Assembly (NCBI GenBank): GCA_964424375.1
Contig: CAYRIH010000006.1
Coordinates: 1-45,352 of the forward strand
Direction: 5' to 3'
Length of the DNA stretch: 45,352 nucleotides
Source: CAYRIH01 sp964424375
Lineage (GTDB): Bacteria > Patescibacteriota > Kazan-3B-28 > UBA10110
Below the pieces are notes generated by a model. The model was not told the origin of the DNA and searched no databases. It saw nothing but the letters and a program-made list of their open reading frames with translations. The translations under genes and the position numbers were made by a program. Position 1 is the first letter of the stretch. Each line of letters begins with the position of its first letter. Below are positions 31,801 to 37,824 of the stretch, piece by piece.

Positions 31801-32491
31801 CAGAAGCTGGCTCACCGCTCATAGAACCACTTGGTCCGTCCCAGTCAGTATCTAATTCTGCATATTGATTACCAGACTGTGCAATCCAATCATTAACTCC
31901 GGCTTGCAGTTCTAATAAAGCTGGATTTGGTCTTTGATAATCACCATAAACAGTTGGTACGGTTGGCATCCAATTACCAAACCAATCAGTTAAATTAGAA
32001 TTTAATGGAAATATATCCCATTGGTAAGAAGAATCTACGTCTGGATATTCAAAATCTCCATTAAGTATCATGTTTTCTCCACAAGGCAATGGTGGATTAG
32101 GAATAACATCAAGATCTTCTGGTGGATAGGCAGATGGCTCAACTGGTTCAATAAAATCACCAGATTGATCAGCTTCACCTAATATTTCTTCATTATTGCC
32201 TTCATTTCCTTCAGAATTTGTTGCCTCATCTGTATCACCTTCATCTCCAGTATCCATATCTTCTATAGGGTCTTCATTCTCTATAAAATTTTCGTCCGGA
32301 TCTGATAATTGCTCTTCGGCATCTCCATCCCCACTTCCTTCTTCTTTAATAATGACTGGATCTTGAGGATTTTCCTGGGCTAAAACCCAGGAATTAGCAA
32401 CAGGTGCTAATAAAAGAGATATTGCTAGTACAAAACACAAGCTAATCTTAAAAGTTGCTTGTTGTGTACGAAAACACTTTTTAACATTCAT
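28853..32491 (-). CDS. Large LAQTG-anchored surface protein with DUF11 and SdrD-type repeats
   Basis: 1212-aa cell-surface protein. Signal peptide (about 14-40), then an Asp/Glu-rich low-complexity stalk (45-115). A lectin-like beta domain begins at MILNGDFEYP (near 140). Two related modules (near 335-480 and 575-730) begin ADWVESFNQG / ADNVESYNQG and end near DGYDIDAI / DGFDVDGV. Between them is a DUF11 repeat (ITDELPDGTSFVSADNGG). Two SdrD B-like Ca-binding repeats (GMKFNDRNDNGEQDEGE and GMKFNDVNGNAEKDEGE) follow, then a Gly-rich linker and a sorting signal LAQTG, a Leu-rich membrane segment and basic tail (YRTHNWQDR). It is probably attached to the envelope by a sortase; no sortase is in the window. 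Confidence 0.88.
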   Translation of the reverse strand: MNVKKCFRTQQATFKISLCFVLAISLLLAPVANSWVLAQENPQDPVIIKEEGSGDGDAEEQLSDPDENFIENEDPIEDMDTGDEGDTDEATNSEGNEGNNEEILGEADQSGDFIEPVEPSAYPPEDLDVIPNPPLPCGENMILNGDFEYPDVDSSYQWDIFPLNSNLTDWFGNWMPTVPTVYGDYQRPNPALLELQAGVNDWIAQSGNQYAELDTDWDGPSGSMSGEPASVYIYQDLTTTPGNLYKVSFYFSPRPDTSVDDNILQFEWDGDIVDTISRPGETDVDWSYHTYTFEAVSDITRVQFSDLGNPNSLGTFLDNVWVEEVCPEPCQPGPQWADNVESYNQGPIKGGGSVETGRSNPESALGEPDGVFYSLGQGGNLVVSFNQYILDVEGNDLSFHEITYGRYSYPEETILVEVSQNGSDWYEIGTATNQAPDNGIDYLDFSSTGLPWIKYVRITDTTDFNLHIDGADGYDIDAIDATYGACNYLELEKFGEFNPETGEIIYTINWSVIGEGIAYDMVITDELPDGTSFVSADNGGTESSGTVTWNLGDIVAPDSGTVSFIVTLDAFVSMDVWADWVESFNQGLRKDRQPVLEERSDPENALGEAENNDTLNFVSLGFGDDQGGGELVLGFNNYIINGDGDDIEVFETSYGNPSEEQYPETAEIYASQYGINWAYLGTIILDGTVDLSDLTWARYIKIIDVSNPDDFFNTETTDGFDVDGVRAIYSLPDVCSIDNTALGRVNTEPNNEGEIIWAEASTTTIINELACEDPYQEDNGCASGMKFNDRNDNGEQDEGEEGLEGWTIYAGKLVETLEVDSNGPETGTPIDSMPLIDFQKYFLRVSSTFHAGDLITADAKYSVREPNTEWTDIVQNYESWGPTLLDLHIDEIAPDWGSYNPSHVYWHTLFGDGNPVTFQIYDIYASNNVGTLTVKIYEVVAEDITDIDGNYWLNLAGIEGNVIIAEQTQSGWVQTAPLPDGFYPVSANDESTGLNFGNREIMEDEEEEPELGLITGMKFNDVNGNAEKDEGEDGLAEWIIYLDLNVNGEKDQDEPYQSTDNYGNYSFIDLEYGDYVVREEIQSGWSQTFPGYDYNYAYNLTIDSGTNEWHGIDFGNQEGGVDQQGSGGSGGGYYTPPADEEEVAGEQDEDTNDELALGDNNTGTGGGDILGEQNENGLAQTGTNAWLLLLLLLGLSIMATFITYRTHNWQDR

Positions 32492-32698
32492 GTCTTTTCC
32501 TAATTAATAAATAAATTACTCCACCCCTTCAAGGCTAAAGAATTACCTTCACTTGGTCAAGTGTAGTAAAAAGCTCTTAAATAAAAAAAATTTAAGAACC
32601 TATTTCAAATTTCTAGAATCTAAGAACAATAGTTATCATCCAGTCCTATTTGGACTAGTTTTATTATTGCGAAAAATTAGCTTCCAGAGCTATAAATG
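32492..32698. other. Divergent intergenic region with inverted repeats
   Basis: About 200 bases between the surface-protein gene (minus) and the small-gene cassette (plus). It contains CACTTG-GT-CAAGTG (near 32553-32566), an AT-rich hairpin TCTTAAAT/ATTTAAGA (near 32574-32598) and AGTCC-TATTT-GGACT (32642-32656). No gene is visible. The dyads may be operator sites. Confidence 0.45.
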
Positions 32699-32727
32699 TT
32701 GACATGTAGGTATTTATGTGGTAAATT
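32699..32727 (+). promoter_or_regulatory. Promoter of the two-gene small-protein cassette
   Basis: TTGACA at 32699-32704, 17-base spacer and TAAATT at 32722-32727 with an extended TGG. About 30 bases before the ATG at 32759. Confidence 0.75.
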
Positions 32728-32758
32728 ATCCATACCAAACTCAGCAAAGGAGGGATTG

Positions 32759-33127
32759 ATGAACCTTAACAAGTCTTTGATTGTATTATACATATTCATA
32801 TTCTTTTCGATATGTATAACTCTTGGTATTTATATCAACTTTGCGCAAGTCAGTCAGCAGATGTTGATTGACTTAGATCAGCAGGTCATCTCCCTACAAG
32901 ATGATAAGCAAGCTCTGCAGGATGAGATTAACACCATAACTGGTAGAACGTTACAGTTATGGCTAGTAAACGAAAACGGGGAGTTGATTCCATTGGGCTC
33001 TACAAGGTTTTTTAGGGAATTAATTCCCGAAAACCCAAACCTTTTCACTGAGGATTTAGGTAATGGTATCGGTTTTACAGGTAACAGAATCGATATCTAT
33101 TTACCAAAAGAATCCATCCACCAATAA
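32759..33127 (+). CDS. Small membrane-anchored coiled-coil protein
   Basis: 122-aa protein. The start at 32759 was chosen because AAGGAGG lies just before it and the promoter lies inside the longer upstream frame. One membrane segment (about 7-28, IVLYIFIFFSICITLGIYI), then a predicted coiled coil (about 35-62, QQMLIDLDQQVISLQDDKQA) and a beta-rich C-terminus (RTLQLWLVNENGELIPLG). The layout, an anchor followed by an extracytoplasmic coiled coil, recalls FtsL/DivIC-like or phage spanin-like proteins, but no sequence signature supports either. It is co-transcribed with the 58-aa gene 11 bases downstream. Confidence 0.7.
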   Translation: MNLNKSLIVLYIFIFFSICITLGIYINFAQVSQQMLIDLDQQVISLQDDKQALQDEINTITGRTLQLWLVNENGELIPLGSTRFFRELIPENPNLFTEDLGNGIGFTGNRIDIYLPKESIHQ

Positions 33128-33138
33128 GGAGGCTTACT

Positions 33139-33315
33139 ATGTCTCTTACTTTAGATGATATGAACATGGATCTTGGAGAGAACAAAGGCGAAAAGCAACT
33201 TGAACAGTTGGTTGCTCGAGCTGTTGCCTCTCAATTGGCTTTTCGGCTGTGTAACAGCTTAATAACCGGATTGCATAGCGATGATCCGGTAACCCGGCTG
33301 CTACAAGGCGAATGA
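33139..33315 (+). CDS. 58-aa hypothetical protein
   Basis: Small gene with a strong SD (AAGGAGG, 6 bases before ATG) between the coiled-coil gene and a terminator. Begins MSLTLDDMNMDLGENKGEK and continues with an amphipathic helix (QLEQLVARAVASQLAFRLCN) and TRLLQGE at the end. Acidic first third and a single Cys. No membrane segment. The N-terminal leader-like, C-terminal Gly-Glu layout could suit a peptide precursor, but no modifying enzyme is adjacent. It is probably real given SD, spacing and terminator. Function unknown. Confidence 0.65.
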   Translation: MSLTLDDMNMDLGENKGEKQLEQLVARAVASQLAFRLCNSLITGLHSDDPVTRLLQGE

Positions 33316-33322
33316 ACTCCTT

Positions 33323-33358
33323 AACCCCCACAGTATTTATTGTGGGGGTTTTATTATT
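33323..33358 (+). terminator. Terminator of the small-protein cassette
   Basis: AACCCCCACA (33323-33332) and TGTGGGGGTT (33341-33350), followed by TTATTATT. Confidence 0.85.
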
Positions 33359-33376
33359 GAATTAAAAAACCTCAAA

Positions 33377-33820
33377 TCAAGAATTTATCCGTAACTTATT
33401 GATATCATCAACTGTAATCCAGGCAGACATCATACCGTAACCACTCTTATCAATTTCAAATGGTTTTATTTTTTTAGGATCACTAAGAAAGATTAATAAA
33501 CAATAGTTCTTATTTTTGAACATCTGATAGTATTTATCTATTTTATCTATCCCTAACCCATCCTTTATTCCATACCTATCGAGTATCTCTTTAACTTTCT
33601 TGGGATTTAGATTAGAAAACTGTAATACTTTAGATACTATTGTTTTTACAGTAACTAGTTCACCAGAATCTTTGAAATAGACAATATCTCCTTTGCTGAT
33701 TCTATCCCAAGGGGCATATTTATTCTTATACCAACGAGATTCTATTGTCTTTTCCTTAGTTAAAATCTTAGGCAGTAAACCCCAAGACTTCTTCATTATG
33801 GCTAAATGGTGTCTATTCAT
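33377..33820 (-). CDS. ASCH-domain protein (PUA-like)
   Basis: 147-aa protein. The N-terminal half (HLAIMKKSWGLLPKILTKEKTIESRWYKNK then APWDRISKGDIVYFKDSGELV) matches the ASCH superfamily: a GxKxxExR-like element with K-T-I-E-S-R, then a KGD-V-F strand. ASCH folds bind RNA or nucleotides, and one member is an amidohydrolase acting on modified cytidine. The C-terminus (about 85-147) is a mixed helix/strand extension. Its ATG follows TATAAT by six bases, so it is probably leaderless and monocistronic. The upstream gene ends in a terminator at 33855-33881. Confidence 0.8.
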   Translation of the reverse strand: MNRHHLAIMKKSWGLLPKILTKEKTIESRWYKNKYAPWDRISKGDIVYFKDSGELVTVKTIVSKVLQFSNLNPKKVKEILDRYGIKDGLGIDKIDKYYQMFKNKNYCLLIFLSDPKKIKPFEIDKSGYGMMSAWITVDDINKLRINS

Positions 33821-33826
33821 ATCTTG

Positions 33827-33832
33827 ATTATA
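33827..33832 (-). promoter_or_regulatory. -10 element placed for leaderless transcription (ASCH gene)
   Basis: TATAAT, CAAGAT, then ATG; identical over 19 bases to the start of the DUF5671 operon. Confidence 0.65.
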
Positions 33833-33854
33833 ATACTAATTTAAACAACCTAAA

Positions 33855-33881
33855 GAAAAAACCACCCAAGAATGGGTGGTA
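33855..33881 (-). terminator. Terminator of the 105-aa gene
   Basis: ACCACCC (33862-33868) and GGGTGGT (33875-33881), followed on the minus strand by TTTTTTCTTT. Confidence 0.85.
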
Positions 33882-33953
33882 ATGGAATTGGCATAATCGG
33901 ATATCACTTTGATTTGATAGCAAGAATGGTTTCATCTGCTTCAGTCAGTTTGC

Positions 33954-34271
33954 TTAAGTACCTGATTGTATCGTCAGTTCATCGGCGAGAGCTACACATG
34001 AATCGCTTTTAATACGATAACCTTTGATGCCAGATGGGTCGACTAAAATCATTGTAGATTGAGGCGGCAAGAATGTTCCTGGGCTAACTTTTCCAGATTC
34101 TTCTATCTGTTTATACAGTGCCTCTGCAATAGACCGATTTTTCACATAAATAAGCTTTGTCGGATCATCTCCAAAGGAACAAAGAATATTTACTGGAAAC
34201 CACCATTCTATAGTCCATTTAGATAGGTCAGCCCTCTCTAATGGATGCATCCCGTCTTCTAACGCGCCCAT
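33954..34271 (-). CDS. Hypothetical protein, possibly frameshifted at its 3' end
   Basis: 105-aa soluble protein with strong SD (AAAGGAGGT) before ATG. Contains EWWFPVNILCSFGDDPTKLIYVKNRS and LPPQSTMILVDPSGIKGYRIKS; mixed alpha/beta, no membrane segment, family unknown. After LADELT the annotated frame ends quickly (IQSGT). A -1 shift there opens a longer, protein-like tail (DDTIRYLSKLTEADETILAI then KSK) that stops at 33904, only 22 bases from the terminator. This suggests either a recent one-base deletion, a sequencing error or a programmed shift. Confidence 0.65.
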   Translation of the reverse strand: MGALEDGMHPLERADLSKWTIEWWFPVNILCSFGDDPTKLIYVKNRSIAEALYKQIEESGKVSPGTFLPPQSTMILVDPSGIKGYRIKSDSCVALADELTIQSGT

Positions 34272-34440
34272 ATTCTGGGACCTCCTTTATTTCAAGATTG
34301 CAGTGATACTTCATAATAAAATAAACCTATATGTTTGTATAGGTTTGAGTATTAAAAAACCCTCAATTTTATATGTGGGTATACATTTTCATTATTTTTA
34401 CACAGAACGTACATTATCTGAGCCCAAAGGTTCTTTTTTC
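34272..34440. other. Intergenic gap with a terminator hairpin
   Basis: Holds the terminator of the 34441-34923 gene (AAACCTATA 34323-34331 / TATAGGTTT 34338-34346, minus-strand tail TTATTTTATTAT). The rest shows no gene. Confidence 0.6.
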
Positions 34441-34923
34441 TTAATAACGAGTTCTACTATCCAGTATACCAACTGCTAACAATATAACTACAGCAACTAT
34501 ACTGCTCAACAACCAACCAAACAAAACAAGAAACAACTTCACTAACCCGAATTGCGACATAATCCGAATGACTAAGAATGATGTCCCCCAAGGGTGCCAC
34601 CGCTTTTCTGAGCGCTGAAATGCCTCAAAATTATTCCATTTATTTGTATTCCAACTCCATCGTCGAGCATGTCTCCAAAAGAAATAACCAGTTACAATAG
34701 CGACCAACATACCGGGCGCCATTAGAATAATACCTGATAAAAGATCCGAAAACCAATCAATGTTGTGAGTAAGTGTAAAATTAAGAAATATAAAAATATA
34801 CAATGGAATTGCAAGAAACAACCCTCGAGCTAAAATATTACCTGGACCAAACACTGTCATTGAAGGTTGTTTAATATATTCAATTTGTGATTCAGATAAT
34901 TTTTCTTTTTCACGTATTTTCAT
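34441..34923 (-). CDS. Three-segment membrane protein
   Basis: 160-aa protein. A charged N-terminus (1-30) is followed by membrane segments at about 34-51, 62-82 and 133-153. Between the second and third is a Trp/Arg-rich cytoplasmic loop (WRHARRWSWNTNKWNN, RWHPWGTSF). No recognised family. It has its own terminator. It lies in the accessory block next to the HExxH gene but is separated from it by 115 bases containing short hairpins. A role in export or immunity for the nearby peptide system is possible but unsupported. Confidence 0.7.
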   Translation of the reverse strand: MKIREKEKLSESQIEYIKQPSMTVFGPGNILARGLFLAIPLYIFIFLNFTLTHNIDWFSDLLSGIILMAPGMLVAIVTGYFFWRHARRWSWNTNKWNNFEAFQRSEKRWHPWGTSFLVIRIMSQFGLVKLFLVLFGWLLSSIVAVVILLAVGILDSRTRY

Positions 34924-35018
34924 TATTTTTTAATTAAGTTGTATGTCACCACGGGACAAAACCGTTCCCAAAGGTTTTATCCATGATTTGGTAGCCTGAC
35001 GTTACCGGATGATGTTAA

Positions 35019-35040
35019 AACTTTTTGTATAGAAAAAGTT
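35019..35040 (-). terminator. Hairpin at the end of the HExxH gene
   Basis: AACTTTTT (35019-35026) and AAAAAGTT (35033-35040) with a 6-base loop, overlapping the TAA stop. Tail only moderately T-rich. Confidence 0.5.
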
Positions 35041-35779
35041 AAGAAAAATCAATATTTTTTACTAGCTCAATAACTTCATTGAGAAATATCGTAAAGTCAC
35101 CGTTCTTGTCTCGATTCTGTTTATATATTTCTAAAACTTTCGATCTTATCTCTAAATGTTTTGTATACCCAGAATCAGGTTTTGATAGCAGTTCCCTCAT
35201 GTCTTGATTAAGTAGAATTGTTAATATTTCTTTTAAATGCTGTATTTTTGTCTCATCTAAACCTTTATCTAAACAATGCTGCCTATATTTCTTCAAAAAT
35301 TCGATATGCATTATTTCATGCATGGCAATATCCTCAAAACCACCATACTGATTAAACATAAACCCATTGTTATGGAAAGGACACCGCACACCAAAGGTAA
35401 AGAATCCAAAATATTCTTTCTCCATATCAGCGATAGGAATATCCATCATTTTAGATAGAGCTGTAAAGTATTGAACAGTGATATTATTCCAACGTTTTGC
35501 CGCTTCTTTAATCCTATGACCTGCTAAGCTTTTCATTTCTGGGTTTCCGTAAAAATCTTTTACTTTTTGTCTGATTAAATCCTTAGACTTTTGTTCAGAT
35601 TCAGTATTAGAAATAATATCAGCAACATCTGCTGGTATGCCACCAGGGTTAAATTTAGTTTTGCCACTATTTAAACCATATACAGATTCTTTGGCAAAGG
35701 TGTTATACCAGTTTTGAGCTTCCCATTCTAAATCGAAACCCAAAACCATTCTCGGATATATAGGTTGTTTATTATCCAT
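35039..35779 (-). CDS. HExxH-containing putative zinc peptidase
   Basis: 246-aa soluble protein. The segment YGGFEDIAMHEIMHIEFLKKYRQHC (shown here in parts: AMHEIMHIEF near 150) carries HEIMH, the zinc-binding motif of gluzincin/metzincin-like peptidases; a third ligand may be the Glu/His residues in the helix that follows. The N-terminus starts YPRMVLGFDLEWEAQNWYN, without a signal peptide. No named family recognised. It lies directly downstream of the RiPP operon but behind that operon's terminator, with only 24 bases between hairpin and ATG, so expression may depend on read-through. A role as leader peptidase is speculative. Confidence 0.75.
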   Translation of the reverse strand: MDNKQPIYPRMVLGFDLEWEAQNWYNTFAKESVYGLNSGKTKFNPGGIPADVADIISNTESEQKSKDLIRQKVKDFYGNPEMKSLAGHRIKEAAKRWNNITVQYFTALSKMMDIPIADMEKEYFGFFTFGVRCPFHNNGFMFNQYGGFEDIAMHEIMHIEFLKKYRQHCLDKGLDETKIQHLKEILTILLNQDMRELLSKPDSGYTKHLEIRSKVLEIYKQNRDKNGDFTIFLNEVIELVKNIDFS

Positions 35780-35797
35780 ATTTTAATAATAGCAGAT

Positions 35798-35839
35798 AAA
35801 AAAGCGCACCGTTTAATAACGGTGCGCTGTGCACAGCGC
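35798..35839 (-). terminator. Terminator (with overlapping palindrome) after the peptide precursor
   Basis: GCGCACCGTT (35804-35813) and AACGGTGCGC (35818-35827), followed on the minus strand by TTTTTT. A second perfect palindrome GCGCTGTGCACAGCGC (35824-35839) overlaps its outer arm, so the two hairpins exclude each other, which allows attenuation. Confidence 0.85.
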
Positions 35840-35856
35840 GCAATGGAATGTACTGC

Positions 35857-36012
35857 TTAGTCGGGATCAGAAGGATCTGGACAATCCATACATTCGTGGC
35901 ACTCACCTGTGCATGGACTACCTCCAGTACATTCCGCTGATAAAGTCTCGGAATGTCCGTTTTGAGAGATAACATCAGAATCTCTTTCGGAAAAAACAAG
36001 AATCGCAAGCAT
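35857..36012 (-). CDS. Cys-rich RiPP precursor peptide (candidate)
   Basis: 51-aa peptide starting at the ATG at 36012. AAAGGAGG lies 11 bases upstream and overlaps the end of the radical SAM gene, so the longer in-frame extension into that gene is not used. Residues 1-27 (MLAILVFSERDSDVISQNGH then SETLSAE) form a leader-like, Cys-free part. The C-terminal 24 residues hold five cysteines: C28, C34, C38, C41 and C44 (CTGGSPCTGECHECMDC), ending PDPSDPD. A small peptide with a Cys-dense core directly behind a radical SAM/SPASM maturase is the classic layout of sactipeptide/ranthipeptide (thioether) systems. It resembles no named precursor I know. Confidence 0.85.
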   Translation of the reverse strand: MLAILVFSERDSDVISQNGHSETLSAECTGGSPCTGECHECMDCPDPSDPD

Positions 36013-36029
36013 TTCGAATCGCACCTCCT

Positions 36030-37382
36030 TTAATAAGAATTGTTGGGTAAACGATTGATTAAATCTAATGCCTTGAGACGAATTATCAAAGGGATGCACT
36101 CAGTAAAAACTTTACAATAAGGAGATTTAGACTGAGCCACGCCCGAGTAACTTACATTCGCAATAGAACATCCTCCCCCACATATTAATGCCCAAGGGCA
36201 ATCAATACAAGGAGAATTGTCTGCCAATACTCCTTTCTCTGTGAGCCCAGGAATAGTTTCTTGAGACCATGCCATTTGCAAAAAAGTAGTTGCATCATCA
36301 AGATTGCCCAGAGGTTGTTTGTCCATTTGAGACTGACAAACAAAAACATCGCCCAAATGACTAACTGCCACACCAGAATAACCAACGTTACAAGCCCGAA
36401 GATGAGAACGACGATTAATATGAATATCGCATAATTGGTGTTTAAATTTGGTTATCTTTTTGCGGATTGAATCAGCGTAATATAAATAGCAATCCCTTAG
36501 AACAACCAGAACTCTTTCCACAAACTCCTGATAACTTTCATACGACCCGTCGTAGTCTCGAAATAACCCATAACGAAACGGCAGATTGTTATCAATAAGA
36601 TATTTGCTGAGAACTGGAATACCTTCGATATTAACTTCGGTAATAGTTGTTAATATCTGAGGATGCATACCTCGCGATATACAAAGATCAATAGAGTGTT
36701 TTACCTGCTTGAATGATTCTCCATGACCATTTCTAATAGGCCTCAACGCATTATGCACTTTACCAATCCCGTCTAATGAAATGGAGAGAATAATCGAGTG
36801 TTTAGAAAGATAATTTAACCAACGTGTCGAAAGCGTCACCCCATTAGTAATCAGGATTAACTTCAGGTCAACATCTTGCCGTAAAAAACGTTTTTCACAC
36901 TCATTAACCACATATTCGATAATAGGACGGTTTAGCGTAGGTTCCCCGCCCGTCAATCTAATAGCCACTGATTGCAATTCATGAACTCTCACAGTTTGCT
37001 CTAGTTTATCGATATACTTACGAGCAATTTCGATAGACATATGTCGCCTATCATGTTTATTGGCGATATAACAGTACGAACAGTCAAGATTGCAATCATT
37101 TGTGATATGTAACCAGGTACTCATAGATCTGATATTCGATGTTTTGAGTGTGTACTTGAGAACGTTGGCTGGTATTTTCTGGCTTACAACTAAGCCATTG
37201 TCAATCAGACGCCTTATTCTTAATTCATCAATATTTATCTGATGCCCAGGTAAACTCTCAAGTAGATCTTTGGTCTCCATATCCATCAAAACTACTCCAT
37301 CTTTCGAACCAGGAACAAATGCATAACCATATCCATCAACGTCATCGATAAAACAATTGTTTACCTGATGATACTGAGACAT
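36030..37382 (-). CDS. Radical SAM/SPASM peptide maturase
   Basis: 450-aa enzyme. The N-terminal 85 residues (VDGYGYAFVPGSKDGVVLMD.., INIDELRIRRLIDNGLVV) resemble the winged-helix/PqqD-like peptide-recognition region of RiPP maturases. The radical SAM core has CNLDCSYCY (C97, C101, C104) binding the SAM-coordinating 4Fe-4S cluster, and LTGGEPTLNRP for SAM. The C-terminal SPASM domain has C near 339 and 358, then C392-x2-C395-x5-C401-x3-C405 and C423-x5-C429, enough for two auxiliary clusters. Such enzymes make thioether or C-C links in Cys-rich peptides. SD AAGGAGG. The precursor gene follows 17 bases downstream. It has its own promoter (37431-37459). Confidence 0.95.
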   Translation of the reverse strand: MSQYHQVNNCFIDDVDGYGYAFVPGSKDGVVLMDMETKDLLESLPGHQINIDELRIRRLIDNGLVVSQKIPANVLKYTLKTSNIRSMSTWLHITNDCNLDCSYCYIANKHDRRHMSIEIARKYIDKLEQTVRVHELQSVAIRLTGGEPTLNRPIIEYVVNECEKRFLRQDVDLKLILITNGVTLSTRWLNYLSKHSIILSISLDGIGKVHNALRPIRNGHGESFKQVKHSIDLCISRGMHPQILTTITEVNIEGIPVLSKYLIDNNLPFRYGLFRDYDGSYESYQEFVERVLVVLRDCYLYYADSIRKKITKFKHQLCDIHINRRSHLRACNVGYSGVAVSHLGDVFVCQSQMDKQPLGNLDDATTFLQMAWSQETIPGLTEKGVLADNSPCIDCPWALICGGGCSIANVSYSGVAQSKSPYCKVFTECIPLIIRLKALDLINRLPNNSY

Positions 37383-37409
37383 TTTCAGTCCTCCTTATTA
37401 TCAAAGATT

Positions 37410-37459
37410 TCACTTAATAGTGATGATTACAATATATTAAAAAACTAGCTCTAGGTCAA
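37410..37459 (-). promoter_or_regulatory. Promoter and possible operator of the RiPP operon
   Basis: TTGACC (complement of 37454-37459), 17-base spacer, TATATT (complement of 37431-37436). Just downstream of the -10, TCACT-TAAT-AGTGA (37410-37423) forms a perfect dyad covering the expected start site, a plausible repressor site or 5' hairpin. Confidence 0.7.
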
Positions 37460-37471
37460 GCTTATTCAGGA

Positions 37472-37545
37472 TGGCTGGGGTGGCAGGATTCGAACCTACG
37501 ATCACGGGACCAGAACCCGTTGCCTTACCACTTGGCTACACCCCA
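37472..37545 (-). tRNA. tRNA-Gln (anticodon CTG), CCA encoded
   Basis: On the minus strand: acceptor TGGGGTG / CACCCCA, D-arm TAGCCAAGTGGTAAGGC, anticodon stem ACGGG/CCCGT with loop TTCTGGT (anticodon CTG), T-arm with GGTTCGAATCC, discriminator G and encoded CCA. The RiPP promoter starts 13 bases past its 3' end. Confidence 0.96.
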
Positions 37546-37824
37546 ATGTTTAATATTTCCTTTATGCACGATTTTATTGCCTTACTCACTTGCCTGCCCG
37601 CTGACGCGGGACGCGGCCAGGGGCTACACCCCAATAATGACATCTAGATTATAACTTAACACAGAATCTGTCCATAATACTTAACGGCTCATCCATGAGC
37701 CGTTGAAGTTTTTGGTTAATTTTAGATCCTGCCTGCCCGGCCAGGGAATCACATTCGACAAGCTCAGCACAGGCAAGTTCAGGATGACAGATGTTGATTA
37801 GTTATAATTGCTGAAGGCTTTGTC
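37546..37824. repeat. Intergenic stretch with GC-rich repeats and a copy of the tRNA-Gln 5' end
   Basis: No gene. Holds GGCTACACCCCAAT at 37622-37635, an exact copy of 37534-37547 (tRNA-Gln 5' end). GC-rich TGCCTGCCCG.. units lie at 37591-37620 and 37730-37745, ending in GGCCAGG. A perfect hairpin AACGGCTCA/TGAGCCGTT lies at 37683-37704. CATTCGACAAGCTCAGCA at 37752-37769 is followed by AAGTTCAGGATGACAG. The last unit and the CCTGCCCG units are short dispersed-repeat types often seen in CPR drafts. Confidence 0.7.

Noticed and set aside
28853..32491. CRISPR-like or tandem DNA repeats in the surface-protein gene
   Set aside because: The repeats are at protein-domain level (SdrD-like, VES-NQG modules) with diverged DNA, not regular DNA repeats.
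33146..33331. 61-aa minus-strand ORF
   Set aside because: It is the shadow of the plus-strand 58-aa gene, which has SD and terminator.
35772..36099. Longer ORFs over the RiPP precursor (another frame, and an N-terminal extension into the maturase)
   Set aside because: The strong SD and ATG at 36012 define the 51-aa frame; the other frame is a shadow and the extension would overlap the radical SAM gene.
37683..37704. Rho-independent terminator for the ferritin gene
   Set aside because: A perfect hairpin is present but the minus-strand tail is not T-rich; the better tail is on the plus strand where no gene precedes it.
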